A stretch of DNA of 64,000 nucleotides from Gracilimonas sp. Lineage in GTDB: Bacteria > Bacteroidota > Rhodothermia > Balneolales > Balneolaceae. The position numbers and the translations under genes were made by a program. This document shows positions 8,543 to 17,500 of the stretch, one piece after another. The stretch's first letter is position 1, and the number at the start of each line of letters is the position of its first letter. The stretch lies in contig NZ_JABURM010000005.1 of NCBI RefSeq assembly GCF_014762685.1, positions 992,001 to 1,056,000 of the forward strand, read 5' to 3'. The notes below the pieces were generated by a model, which saw only the letters and a list, made by a program, of their open reading frames with translations, was not told the DNA's origin and made no database searches.

Positions 8543-9829
8543 ATGGCTGCTGATTGGAAATCATTTGAACCGGTACTTATTCCTGACATTCCTCACCTCG
8601 AGAAAATCGATGTTTATGAGAAAAATGGCGGATATAAAGCTCTCGAAAAAGTAGTAAAGGGCAATGACTGGACTCCCGAAAGTGTAGTCAATGAAGTAAA
8701 AGCAGCTAATATTCGTGGACGAGGTGGGGCCGGCTTTAACGCCGGGCTAAAGTGGTCGTTCATGCCCAAGCCGGATGGAGGGCCACGGTATCTTGCCTGT
8801 AACGGAGACGAATCTGAGCCTGGTACTTTTAAAGACCGTAAAATCTTTGAATACAATCCGCACCTGTTTATCGAAGGGGCCTTAATTGCAGCTTATGCAA
8901 TGCAAATAACCACCATTTATGTATATGTGAGAGGTGAATATCACTCATGGATTAAGATGATGGAAAAAGCGTTGGCTGATGCTCATGAAAAAGGATATAT
9001 CGGCAAGAATTTATTCGGTACTGATTATAGCGTTGATTTCTATATCACAGGCGGAGCCGGGGCTTATATTTGCGGTGAAGAAACTTCAATGCTTGAGTCA
9101 TTGGAAGGTAAGCGAGGATATCCACGCGTAAAACCTCCCTTCCCTGCCCAAAAAGGATTATGGGGACGCCCAACTACTATTAACAATATAGAAACGCTGG
9201 CAAATGTCCCCCTTGTGATAAATAATGGAGCTGATTGGTTTAAAGCAATCGGCCCCGAATCCCATCCCGGACCAATTCTTTATGGAATCTCAGGACATGT
9301 AAATCGCCCCGGGGTGTATGAATTGCCATCAGGTGTTCCTGTTATGGATTTGATTAATGATGTAGCTCAAGGTGTTCGAGGCGGTAAAAAATTAAAAGGG
9401 TTGATTCCGGGTGGCTCTTCCACCCCTATTTTGAGGGCCGACCAATTGGAGGGAGTATCAATGGATTCTGATTCCCTTAGGGAAGCCGGTTCCATGATGG
9501 GAACGGCCGGCATGATAGTGATGGATGAAGACACCGATATGGTGGATATGCTTTGGAGGATTTCACACTTCTATCATCATGAGTCGTGTGGTCAATGTAC
9601 CCCATGCCGTGACGGAACCGGTTGGCTTGAAAAAATTCTATTGAAAATTAAAAATGGTGATGGTGAAATCAGAGATTTAGATCTCCTTTTGGATGTAACC
9701 ACCCAAATGGAAGGCCGAACAATTTGTGCGTTGGCTGATGCCGCCGCATGGCCGGTTCGCCATACCATTAACCGTTTCAGAGATGAATTTGAAGCACGAT
9801 GCAAAAAATCAGTTCATGCTGTAGCTTAA
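8543..9829 (+). CDS. nuoF: NADH-quinone oxidoreductase subunit F
   Basis: A 428-residue 51-kDa-type subunit that oxidises NADH at its FMN. GRGGAGFNAGLKW binds nucleotide, EPGTFKDRKI and GAGAYICGEETSMLESLEG belong to the FMN site, and the [4Fe-4S] motif SCGQCTPCRDGTGW is intact. Complete and of normal length. It is followed not directly by nuoG but by a 464-base insertion with a four-helix-bundle gene. Confidence 0.97.
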   Translation: MAADWKSFEPVLIPDIPHLEKIDVYEKNGGYKALEKVVKGNDWTPESVVNEVKAANIRGRGGAGFNAGLKWSFMPKPDGGPRYLACNGDESEPGTFKDRKIFEYNPHLFIEGALIAAYAMQITTIYVYVRGEYHSWIKMMEKALADAHEKGYIGKNLFGTDYSVDFYITGGAGAYICGEETSMLESLEGKRGYPRVKPPFPAQKGLWGRPTTINNIETLANVPLVINNGADWFKAIGPESHPGPILYGISGHVNRPGVYELPSGVPVMDLINDVAQGVRGGKKLKGLIPGGSSTPILRADQLEGVSMDSDSLREAGSMMGTAGMIVMDEDTDMVDMLWRISHFYHHESCGQCTPCRDGTGWLEKILLKIKNGDGEIRDLDLLLDVTTQMEGRTICALADAAAWPVRHTINRFRDEFEARCKKSVHAVA

Positions 9830-9845
9830 TGATTTATTATTGATG

Positions 9846-9892
9846 ATTGTTGATTTGTTCTGATCAACAGTCACAAATCGAAAATCAACAAT
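9846..9892. repeat. Inverted 11-mer pair left of the four-helix-bundle gene
   Basis: ATTGTTGATTT at 9846-9856 and its exact complement AAATCAACAAT at 9882-9892, separated by 25 bases. The second arm ends one base before the TTG start of the small gene. Confidence 0.7.
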
Positions 9893-9893
9893 T

Positions 9894-10244
9894 TTGAATA
9901 AGGATGATTTAATATTAAGGACAAAAGATTTTGCACACAGATGTGTTAAGTTGGCTGTTAGTTTGCCAAAATCGTATCTGGGTGATCACATAAAAAGGCA
10001 ACTGATACGATGCGGAACTTCAGTTGCTGCAAATTACAGGGCTGCTTGCATTGCTCATAGTAAAGCAGCTTTTACCGCAAAATTGAGCATAGTTATTGAA
10101 GAAGCTGATGAAAGTGAATTCTGGATGCAGTTTATAATTGATGAGAAACTTAAACCAAAACAATTGGTTGAACCTCTTTTAAAGGAAGCAAATGAGTTAG
10201 CATCAATTTTTATAGTCTCCAGAAAAACAGCTCAAAGAAAATGA
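9894..10244 (+). CDS. Four-helix-bundle protein (S23/TIGR02436 type)
   Basis: A 116-residue all-helical protein matching the four-helix-bundle family related to 23S rRNA intervening-sequence proteins. Typical residues are RTKDFAHRCVKLAVSLPKS, then QLIRCGTSVAANYRAACIAHSKAAF and EEADESEFWMQFI. Its function is not known; relatives include the Avd accessory protein of diversity-generating retroelements, but no reverse transcriptase is near. The start is TTG at 9894, giving the family's usual N-terminus MNKDDLILRT. It interrupts nuoF–nuoG and is bracketed by copies of one 11-mer, which suggests insertion as a unit. Confidence 0.88.
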   Translation: MNKDDLILRTKDFAHRCVKLAVSLPKSYLGDHIKRQLIRCGTSVAANYRAACIAHSKAAFTAKLSIVIEEADESEFWMQFIIDEKLKPKQLVEPLLKEANELASIFIVSRKTAQRK

Positions 10245-10277
10245 TTGTTTTTGATTGAATCATCAATCAAAAATCAT

Positions 10278-10288
10278 AAATCAACAAT
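10278..10288. repeat. Third copy of the 11-mer, right of the four-helix gene
   Basis: AAATCAACAAT, identical to 9882-9892, just six bases before the preferred nuoG start. The preceding 10250-10276 holds another stem, TTTTTGATTG with CAATCAAAAA. Confidence 0.65.
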
Positions 10289-10293
10289 CTAAT

Positions 10294-12030
10294 ATGTCAG
10301 AAATATTTATAGACGGAAAACGATACGAATTTGAAGAAGGTACTGATAAGGGCCTGCTCCAATTCATTTTAGACAATGGTAAAGAAGTTCCATTCTTCTG
10401 TTATCATCCTTCAATGAGCGCACCTGCTAACTGCCGGCAGTGTTTTGTAAAGGTAGGAACCCCGGTTAAAAACAGAGATACCGGAGAGTATGAATTGGAT
10501 GAAAATGGCGAACGAGAAATTCGTTGGTTTCCAAAGATGCAAACATCCTGTACTATACAAATGCAGGATGGTATGGTAGTTCATACTCAGGAGACAAGCG
10601 AAGAAGTGGCCCGTGCTCAGAAAGACACCATGGAACTCATCCTTGTGAATCACCCCTTGGATTGCCCCATATGTGATCAAGCCGGAGAATGTCCCCTTCA
10701 GATTCAAACCTATAAATATGGCCCCGAAGGCAGTCGTTTTGAGGTTAAAAAAGTTCACAAACCTAAACGTGTTGAGCTTGGCCCAAGAGTTACACTGGAT
10801 GCTGAACGGTGCATTAACTGCACAAGGTGTGTCCGCTTTACAGATGAAATTAGTGAGTCGCATCAGCTGACGATAACTTCCAGGGGTGATAAAAATTATC
10901 CGATTACTGCCCCGGGGCGTGAATTTGATGACCCTTATTCTATGAATACGGTAGATATTTGTCCTGTAGGAGCCCTCACTTCTTCTGATTTCCGATTTAA
11001 AGCCCGTGTTTGGGAAATGAATCAAACTCCAAGCATAGATGTAACCAATGGAAAGGGAACGAATATTGATATTTGGACACGGGATAACCTGGTTTTAAGA
11101 ATCACCCCGAGATACAATGGGGAAGTTAATGATCATTGGATGCCGGATGCCGGGCGGGATGCATACAGAAGATTTAATGAAAACCGTATCTCCCGCCCAG
11201 CCATCAAGTTGGATGGGGATAATCAGTCTAAAACATCCTGGAATAATGCTATTGAGACTTTTGCTGAAACTTTAGAATCGCACAAACCCGAAGATGTATT
11301 GGTGATTGGAAGTGCACACGCTTCAGTGGAAGAAAATTATGCACTAATGAAAGTATTCAACTTGTGGGGTGTTAAAAACTTCAAGTTTGCACCGCATATT
11401 ATTGAAGGGACCGGTGATGATTTCTTATTGACAGACGATCAGGCTCCTAATACCAATGGGGTGAAATTACTGGGCTACGAAGAGAGCGACAATCTTAACG
11501 CTGAAGTTAAAAAGGCCAAGATTGTGATCATGCTTTCTGATGAACTGATAGATCGTGATGTGATTTCAACGTCAGATCTCGAAGGCACATATAGCATATT
11601 GCTTTCAACAAATGAAAGTGATACCAGTAAAGCAGCTGATTTGGTAATCCCGGTCACTTGTATTGCTGAACATGCAGCAAGTTATGTAAATGTGGATGGC
11701 CGCATTCAGCGCTCCTACCCTGCCAAAGAAACTAAATACACCCATAGAAGTCTTGATATGGAAATGTCTCAGGGACGCTTGGACCGATATGGTACTAATT
11801 TTGATAACTGGGTTACTGAAGACAATAAAGTTGATTGTGCTCCGGCCTGGGATATCATGAATCAACTTTCTGAGCGAATGGGACTAAATATTTCTTTTGG
11901 TTCTTCCCGTGAAATCATGGATGAAATAGCCTCCTCAATTTCTGCCTTTGAAAACGTTAGTTTTGAGCGTATGGATAATGAGATGGGCATAAACCTTAAC
12001 CCTTCAAACAAAGAAGAGGCTACTGCATAA
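10294..12030 (+). CDS. nuoG: NADH-quinone oxidoreductase subunit G (short form)
   Basis: A 75-kDa-type iron-sulfur subunit of complex I, 578 residues from ATG 10294. An upstream in-frame ATG at 10255 lies inside the repeat-rich insertion and adds 13 atypical residues, so it is rejected. The N-terminal [2Fe-2S] ferredoxin part has FFCYHPSMSAPANCRQC and TSCTIQM, followed by the HPLDCPICDQAGECPLQ block, CINCTRC and DICPVGAL cluster motifs. The C-terminal molybdopterin-type region is clearly shorter than in E. coli NuoG (about 900 residues). The gene abuts nuoH. Confidence 0.94.
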   Translation: MSEIFIDGKRYEFEEGTDKGLLQFILDNGKEVPFFCYHPSMSAPANCRQCFVKVGTPVKNRDTGEYELDENGEREIRWFPKMQTSCTIQMQDGMVVHTQETSEEVARAQKDTMELILVNHPLDCPICDQAGECPLQIQTYKYGPEGSRFEVKKVHKPKRVELGPRVTLDAERCINCTRCVRFTDEISESHQLTITSRGDKNYPITAPGREFDDPYSMNTVDICPVGALTSSDFRFKARVWEMNQTPSIDVTNGKGTNIDIWTRDNLVLRITPRYNGEVNDHWMPDAGRDAYRRFNENRISRPAIKLDGDNQSKTSWNNAIETFAETLESHKPEDVLVIGSAHASVEENYALMKVFNLWGVKNFKFAPHIIEGTGDDFLLTDDQAPNTNGVKLLGYEESDNLNAEVKKAKIVIMLSDELIDRDVISTSDLEGTYSILLSTNESDTSKAADLVIPVTCIAEHAASYVNVDGRIQRSYPAKETKYTHRSLDMEMSQGRLDRYGTNFDNWVTEDNKVDCAPAWDIMNQLSERMGLNISFGSSREIMDEIASSISAFENVSFERMDNEMGINLNPSNKEEATA

Positions 12031-13065
12031 ATGAGTACAGGTGGAATTGATATTTTTGGATTGTTATTTGTCCCAACCTGGGTAGCTGTGCTGGCATTGG
12101 GTGTGTTTGCTTACCTTAATTCAGCAGCGGTTTTGGTATATGCTGAGCGTCGAATCGCATCATTTATACAAAACCGTGTTGGGCCAAACCGTGTTGGACC
12201 ATTTGGACTCCTTCAACCTATAGCTGATGTCGTAAAATTACTACTTAAAGAGGATGTTACTCCTGCTCAAGGCTATAAAACCATCCATGCCATTGCTCCA
12301 ATGATTCCTGTAATCACGGCCCTTATGTCGGTAGCTGTAATCCCATTTGGAGAAACTTTGTACGTTACTGATATCAATGCAGGCGTACTCTTTATTTTAG
12401 CAGTAGCTTCATTGGGTGTTTATGGAGTTACTTTGGCCGGTTGGTCTTCCAACAGTAAGTATTCTCTTCTCGGTGGATTACGTGCTGCTGCCCAAATGAT
12501 CAGTTATGAACTGCCAATGGGTATGGCCGTAGCTTCCGTTGTTTTAGTAGCAGGATCTTTAAGTGTTGTGGAAATAGCTGCTTCTCAAGAACATTTGTGG
12601 AATGTTTTTATCAATCCGATTGGAGCTATTATCTTTATAATTGCTGCTTTTGCAGAAGCTAACCGTACACCTTTTGACTTGGTTGAAGCGGAACAGGAAC
12701 TTGTCGGTGGATTTCATACCGAGTACAGTGGAATGAAATTCGGAATGTTCTTCCTGGCTGAATATATGCATGTATTTATTGGAAGTATTTTAATAACTAC
12801 GTTTTTCTTTGGGAGCTATCATCTCCCATTTGCCGGATATTGGCTTCCTGAATTAAGCCCGATGGTAAAAGGAATCCTGGATGTATCTGTATTCATGGGT
12901 AAAGTTATATTCTGGTGCTTTGTATTTATTTGGGTACGCTGGACAATACCCCGCTTTAAATACAATCAAGTCATGAAACTGGGATGGGGACGCTTACTTC
13001 CTCTTAGCATTCTGAATTTTATATTGATTGCAGCTGGAATGTATGCCTATACACATCTCCTTTAA
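12031..13065 (+). CDS. nuoH: NADH-quinone oxidoreductase subunit H
   Basis: A 344-residue membrane subunit that helps form the quinone channel, with about eight hydrophobic helices. Signature stretches include AERRIASFIQNRVGPNRVGP near residue 38 and EANRTPFDLVEAEQELVGGF around 213, the latter carrying the conserved acidic residues. It ends the operon here: a terminator follows within 40 bases, and nuoIJKLMN are not in the window. Confidence 0.97.
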   Translation: MSTGGIDIFGLLFVPTWVAVLALGVFAYLNSAAVLVYAERRIASFIQNRVGPNRVGPFGLLQPIADVVKLLLKEDVTPAQGYKTIHAIAPMIPVITALMSVAVIPFGETLYVTDINAGVLFILAVASLGVYGVTLAGWSSNSKYSLLGGLRAAAQMISYELPMGMAVASVVLVAGSLSVVEIAASQEHLWNVFINPIGAIIFIIAAFAEANRTPFDLVEAEQELVGGFHTEYSGMKFGMFFLAEYMHVFIGSILITTFFFGSYHLPFAGYWLPELSPMVKGILDVSVFMGKVIFWCFVFIWVRWTIPRFKYNQVMKLGWGRLLPLSILNFILIAAGMYAYTHLL

Positions 13066-13103
13066 GTATAGAATCACAAAATTAAAGTTTTCCCAAAAAT
13101 TCC

Positions 13104-13127
13104 AAACCGGCTTCGGCCGGTTTTTTT
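13104..13127 (+). terminator. Terminator of the nuo operon
   Basis: Stem AAACCGGC / GCCGGTTT with a UUCG tetraloop (13112-13115), followed by Ts to 13127. Strong intrinsic terminator 39 bases after the nuoH stop. Confidence 0.9.
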
Positions 13128-13265
13128 GTGTCTAAAAATCAGCAAATATATTCTTCGGGATCGCATGAACTGCCTAATCTGAACATGCGATAGTTCCATA
13201 GCCACTGTCTCATTACTCTTAGGAAAGTTCTTAATTGAACATCACCAAAAGAAACGGAGTTTGCT

Positions 13266-13763
13266 ATGAAAGTATTAAAATTAGTTCTGATCCTGCTTAG
13301 TTTGTTCATACTCTCATCCTGTACAATTTATGATAATGACGTAGAGGGTGAAGCTGATCTAGTTTTCTCCAGTACCATCACTATTCGTGCTGATGATTTT
13401 GTTTATGAGGATGATTTTATTGCTGTAGCAGACTATGGCTGGGATAATCTTGATGAAGAAATGGTTGACTATGGAATGGTATTAGGATACATCCGTTTTG
13501 AAGGCACCACAGCCTGGCAAGCACTGCCATTTTCTATCCCTTTTGAAAATGATCTGGTAAACCTGCGCTATTATTTTGATATCGATAACTTCAGTTTAGT
13601 GGTTGAGGGTGAAGTAGCTGGAAATAATCAGGTTAATACTGAACTATTTGACCGGGACGTACTGAGAGTCGTTGCCATCCCTCCGGAAGCAATTGTTCGA
13701 GGAAAAGGCATAGATTATCGGAACTATAAACAAATTAGTGAGTTATATGGACTAGATGATTAA
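13266..13763 (+). CDS. Lipoprotein of unknown function
   Basis: A 165-residue protein with a lipoprotein signal peptide: hydrophobic 4-17 and lipobox LSSC with the acylated Cys at 19. The mature part is acidic and predicted mostly beta, with no motif I recognise (EGEADLVFSSTITIRADDF, later DRDVLRVVAIPPEAIVRG). It stands alone between the nuo terminator and a small outer-membrane protein gene. Codon use looks like its neighbours. Likely anchored in the envelope; function unassigned. Confidence 0.75.
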   Translation: MKVLKLVLILLSLFILSSCTIYDNDVEGEADLVFSSTITIRADDFVYEDDFIAVADYGWDNLDEEMVDYGMVLGYIRFEGTTAWQALPFSIPFENDLVNLRYYFDIDNFSLVVEGEVAGNNQVNTELFDRDVLRVVAIPPEAIVRGKGIDYRNYKQISELYGLDD

Positions 13764-13832
13764 ATTAATTTGAAACAAATACAGGTTCAACTTATCCTGT
13801 AATACATAAACTCTAATTAACTCATAGTTCAT

Positions 13833-14315
13833 ATGAATACTGTTATCAAAAAAATTGGTTCACTGGTAATTTTATCAATTCTAACAATTGCCGTTCAAGC
13901 TCAATCTATCCCGGATGAGGGAACCGTTGGACTTAGAGCAAATTTCACGGGTCAAACTTCCATTGAAGTGCCATATATGCTTAACCAAAGTTTCTCATTG
14001 GCTCCCTACATTGGAATCAATTCAACCCAAGATCAAACTACTAATATCGCTATTGGGATTCGTCCTCGCTTCTATACCGGGATGACGAACGCAATATCTC
14101 CTTACTTTACTGGTACTCTTGGATTCTCTAACACTTCATTTAGCAACGTAAACAATTCTGTAACCGACTTTAACCTTGGAGTTGGCTATGGAGCTGAATA
14201 CTTCTTCTCAGATCAATTCAGCGTAAGTGCAGATGGAAACTTGAACTTACTGTTCGGTGATAGCGCTACTAACTTTTCTACAATGGCAAGAGTATCTGCG
14301 TCAATATATTTCTAG
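13833..14315 (+). CDS. Small outer-membrane beta-barrel-type protein
   Basis: A 160-residue exported protein with a signal peptide ending AVQAQS (about residue 25). The mature part alternates polar and apolar residues in strand-length stretches and ends in a terminal Phe (RVSASIYF), typical for outer-membrane barrels folded by Bam. Contains GYGAEYFFSDQFSVSADG, common in OmpA-barrel-like proteins of this group. No enzyme motif. A terminator follows. Confidence 0.72.
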   Translation: MNTVIKKIGSLVILSILTIAVQAQSIPDEGTVGLRANFTGQTSIEVPYMLNQSFSLAPYIGINSTQDQTTNIAIGIRPRFYTGMTNAISPYFTGTLGFSNTSFSNVNNSVTDFNLGVGYGAEYFFSDQFSVSADGNLNLLFGDSATNFSTMARVSASIYF

Positions 14316-14340
14316 TACTATTCCCCTTTGTGAAGTTAAG

Positions 14341-14371
14341 AAAGCCGCAATAATCTTGCGGCTTTTTTTAT
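14341..14371 (+). terminator. Terminator after the outer-membrane protein gene
   Basis: Perfect stem AAAGCCGCAA (14341-14350) / TTGCGGCTTT (14356-14365) with a 5-base loop, then a T run. The remaining 174 bases to the sensor kinase show no clear promoter. Confidence 0.9.
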
Positions 14372-14545
14372 TATTGTTATGCTCTTTTTATTAATTTATT
14401 TTAATATTTGAAAATTATATACCCATTGAAGAAAATCATATGTACTAGCTTATTAAGTATTAAAAATTTATATAGTTACCCAACCTTCAGTTAATTAAGT
14501 CGTTATTAGAATCGCTGGTATTCAAGCTCCGGAAAAATAGAAGAC

Positions 14546-17500
14546 ATGGTAGATAGACAAAAAATTATTCAAATATTCAAGGCAACCCCTACTCCAACTT
14601 CTATTGTTTTACCAGATGATCCCAAGTTTACTTTCGTACAAGTAAACGAGGCTTATACAAAAATGACTCAAACAAAAACGGAGGAACTGATTGGTAACTC
14701 ATTGTTTGAATCCTTTCCTGAAAATCCTGAAGAGATAAAACCAACAGGTGTAGAACGCCTCAGAAATTCCTTTAGAAAAGTCATTGCTGAAAAAAAGCAG
14801 GATAAAATGGATGCCATCAGGTATGACATAAAATTGGATGATGGCCAGTACAATGAAATCTATTGGGAAGTCATCAATACTCCTATTCTTAATGAGGATG
14901 GAAATATAGAATTTATCATTAATTCAGCAACCAATATTACAGAGCAAGTACTTAGTGAAAGAGCTAATAGATTAATGCTGAATAATTCTGAAGACAGTTT
15001 TATTCTTATAGATGAAAATTTGATTGTTCAGAACTTTAACGATCATTTTGCTCAAAACTATAAGGATATCTTCGGAATTGAGGTAAAAAAGGGGGACTCT
15101 GTTTTAGAGTATGCACAACCCGAACGTCAGGAAACTGTAAAAAAAATTTACAAGCGTGTTTTAAAAGGGGAAACCGTGGCAGGTGAAATTCCGGCAAAAG
15201 CTAAAGATGGCACAGAACGATATTTCACTATTAAATATAAGCCAGCTGAAGACGAACAAGGAAATATCATTGGCTCATTTATTTCACTTTTAGAAAAAAC
15301 AGAAGAACATAAAGCCAAGTTAGAGCTGGAACAAAATGAAGCAAAGTTCCGGGCCTTGGTAGAGCATGGAAATGATATCGTTTTTATCCTAGACCCAGAC
15401 GGTAATCCTTTTTATGCCTCTCCTTCCATTAAAAATGTCTTGGGATACACTCAGCAAGAAGCTCTCGAATTCAATATGCTCGATAATGTTCATCCCAATG
15501 ATATAGAAATGATGAGGGCCGAAATAAAAAAATGTCTAGATAATCCCAGTGTTCCTCTGAGCTCCCCCCCTGCCCGAATAAAAGTTAAACAAGGGAGCTG
15601 GCATTTGTTCGAAGGAACTATTACCAATATGCTAAATGATCCGGCTATTAATGGGATAGTCTATAATTTCAGGGAAACCACAGACCTGCGAAAAGTCGAG
15701 CTTGAACGCGAATTTGAACGCCGAAACAAAGAAGCTCTCATTAATAACACTAACGATTTACTTTGGAGCGTTGACAGAGATTTAAATTTGATTACTGCAA
15801 ATGAATCTCTTGTTCAAGCAATAAACGAACAAATTGGGATAGACATCAAACCAGGAGATCCTGTTTTCAAAGGATTAGTTCAAGAAACAGGATATCGAAA
15901 AACATGGGAAGAATACTACCGAAGGGCTCTAACCGGAGAAAGCTTTCGTGTTGAAACCTTTGAACCCCGAAATGATAAGGAATGGTATGAAACAAGCTTT
16001 AACCCTATTTTCGACAAAGATGAGATAACCGGAGTAGCCTGCTTTTCAAGAAATATTACTCAAGCAAAACAAGCAGAAAAATCCCTCAAACAAGCTGAAG
16101 AAAAATATCGAAATGTAGTAGAACACAGCACCAATATGTTCTATCAGCATGATACAGAGGGTAATCTAACCTATGTGAGTCAGCAATCAACCGAATTCTT
16201 GGGATATACTCCCGAAGAAGCAATTCGAGACTGGACAGACTATGTCACCGACCACCCCGTCAATGAAAAAGGGGAAGCAGTTACTTTAAAAGCTATTGAA
16301 ACAGGGGAATCACAACCACCTTACGAATTGCAGTTACGTAAGGCAAACGGGGATATAATTTGGGTAGAAGTTCATGAAACACCGCTTAAAAATGACGGCA
16401 AAGTGGTCGGTATAGCCGGATCGCTTACTGACATAACGGAGCGAAAAGAGTTCGAAGAAGAATTGCAAAAAAGCCTGGAGCGATATAATTATGTAAGCAA
16501 AGCAACCCGTGATGCCATATATGACTGGGATATTAAAAAAGATAACCTGCACTGGGGAGAAGGCTTCAGAACTTTGTTTGGACATCAACCGGGAGAAGAA
16601 AAATTTCCCCTCAAAGAATGGGAAAAACTCGTTCACCCCGATGACCTTGAAGAAACTTATCGCGATTTAAATTTTACTCTTAAAGATTCATCCACAAACC
16701 ATTGGGAGTTTGAATATCGCTTGCAAAAATCCGACGGCTCTTATGCTTATGTACTCGAAAATGGTTTCATAATCCGTGATGCTGACGGAAAAGCAACTCG
16801 AATGATTGGGGCTATTCGTGATATTTCGGAAAATAAAAAAGATGAAATTCAAACCCGGCTTCAACAAAATGTTGCTAAATACTTTAAGAGTGATGAAAAC
16901 CTTAAACCCATTCTCAGCAAAGTCTTAGAACATCTTGCCCTGTTTGGTAAATTTAATACAGCAGAAATTTGGATTAAAAGTAAGAAGGATTCCCATCTAT
17001 ACCTCATTTCTAATTACTCTTCAGATAAAAAGGGGCAAAAATTTTACAAACAAAGCAAACATATAAAACAATTTAGATTGGGAGAAGGACTACCAGGAAC
17101 AGCATGGGAAAATAAAACCATAGAAAGCTGGGATATTGAGAAAGCAAATGAGCTTTTCATACGCAACGAAGCTGCTTTTAAAGCCGGAATTAAATCAGCT
17201 TTCGGACTCCCCCTCCTGCATAGTGATGAAGTTATTGGAGTGCTCGTATTAGGCAGTGAACAAAATTTAGAAGCGAACAAGAGTAAAATCTATCTGTACG
17301 AAGCACTTCAAACTTTTTTAGGAAGCGAGATAAAAAGGAAACAGCAAGAAGAAGAAATGCGATTGCTGTTTGAAAGTGCTACTGAAATTCTCGCTATCAC
17401 CTCTCCTAATGGACGTTTTATTAAAGTAAACCCTGCCTTCAGCCAATTAACGGGTTATTCTGAAGAAGAACTTACTTCGCAAAACTTTGAAAACTTCCTT

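Noticed and set aside
10255-10293. Upstream ATG start for nuoG
   Set aside because: It lies in the repeat-rich insertion and adds residues not typical of the family, while ATG 10294 gives the normal N-terminus.
9830-10293. Insertion sequence or diversity-generating retroelement
   Set aside because: No transposase or reverse transcriptase is present; only the small four-helix gene and short repeats.
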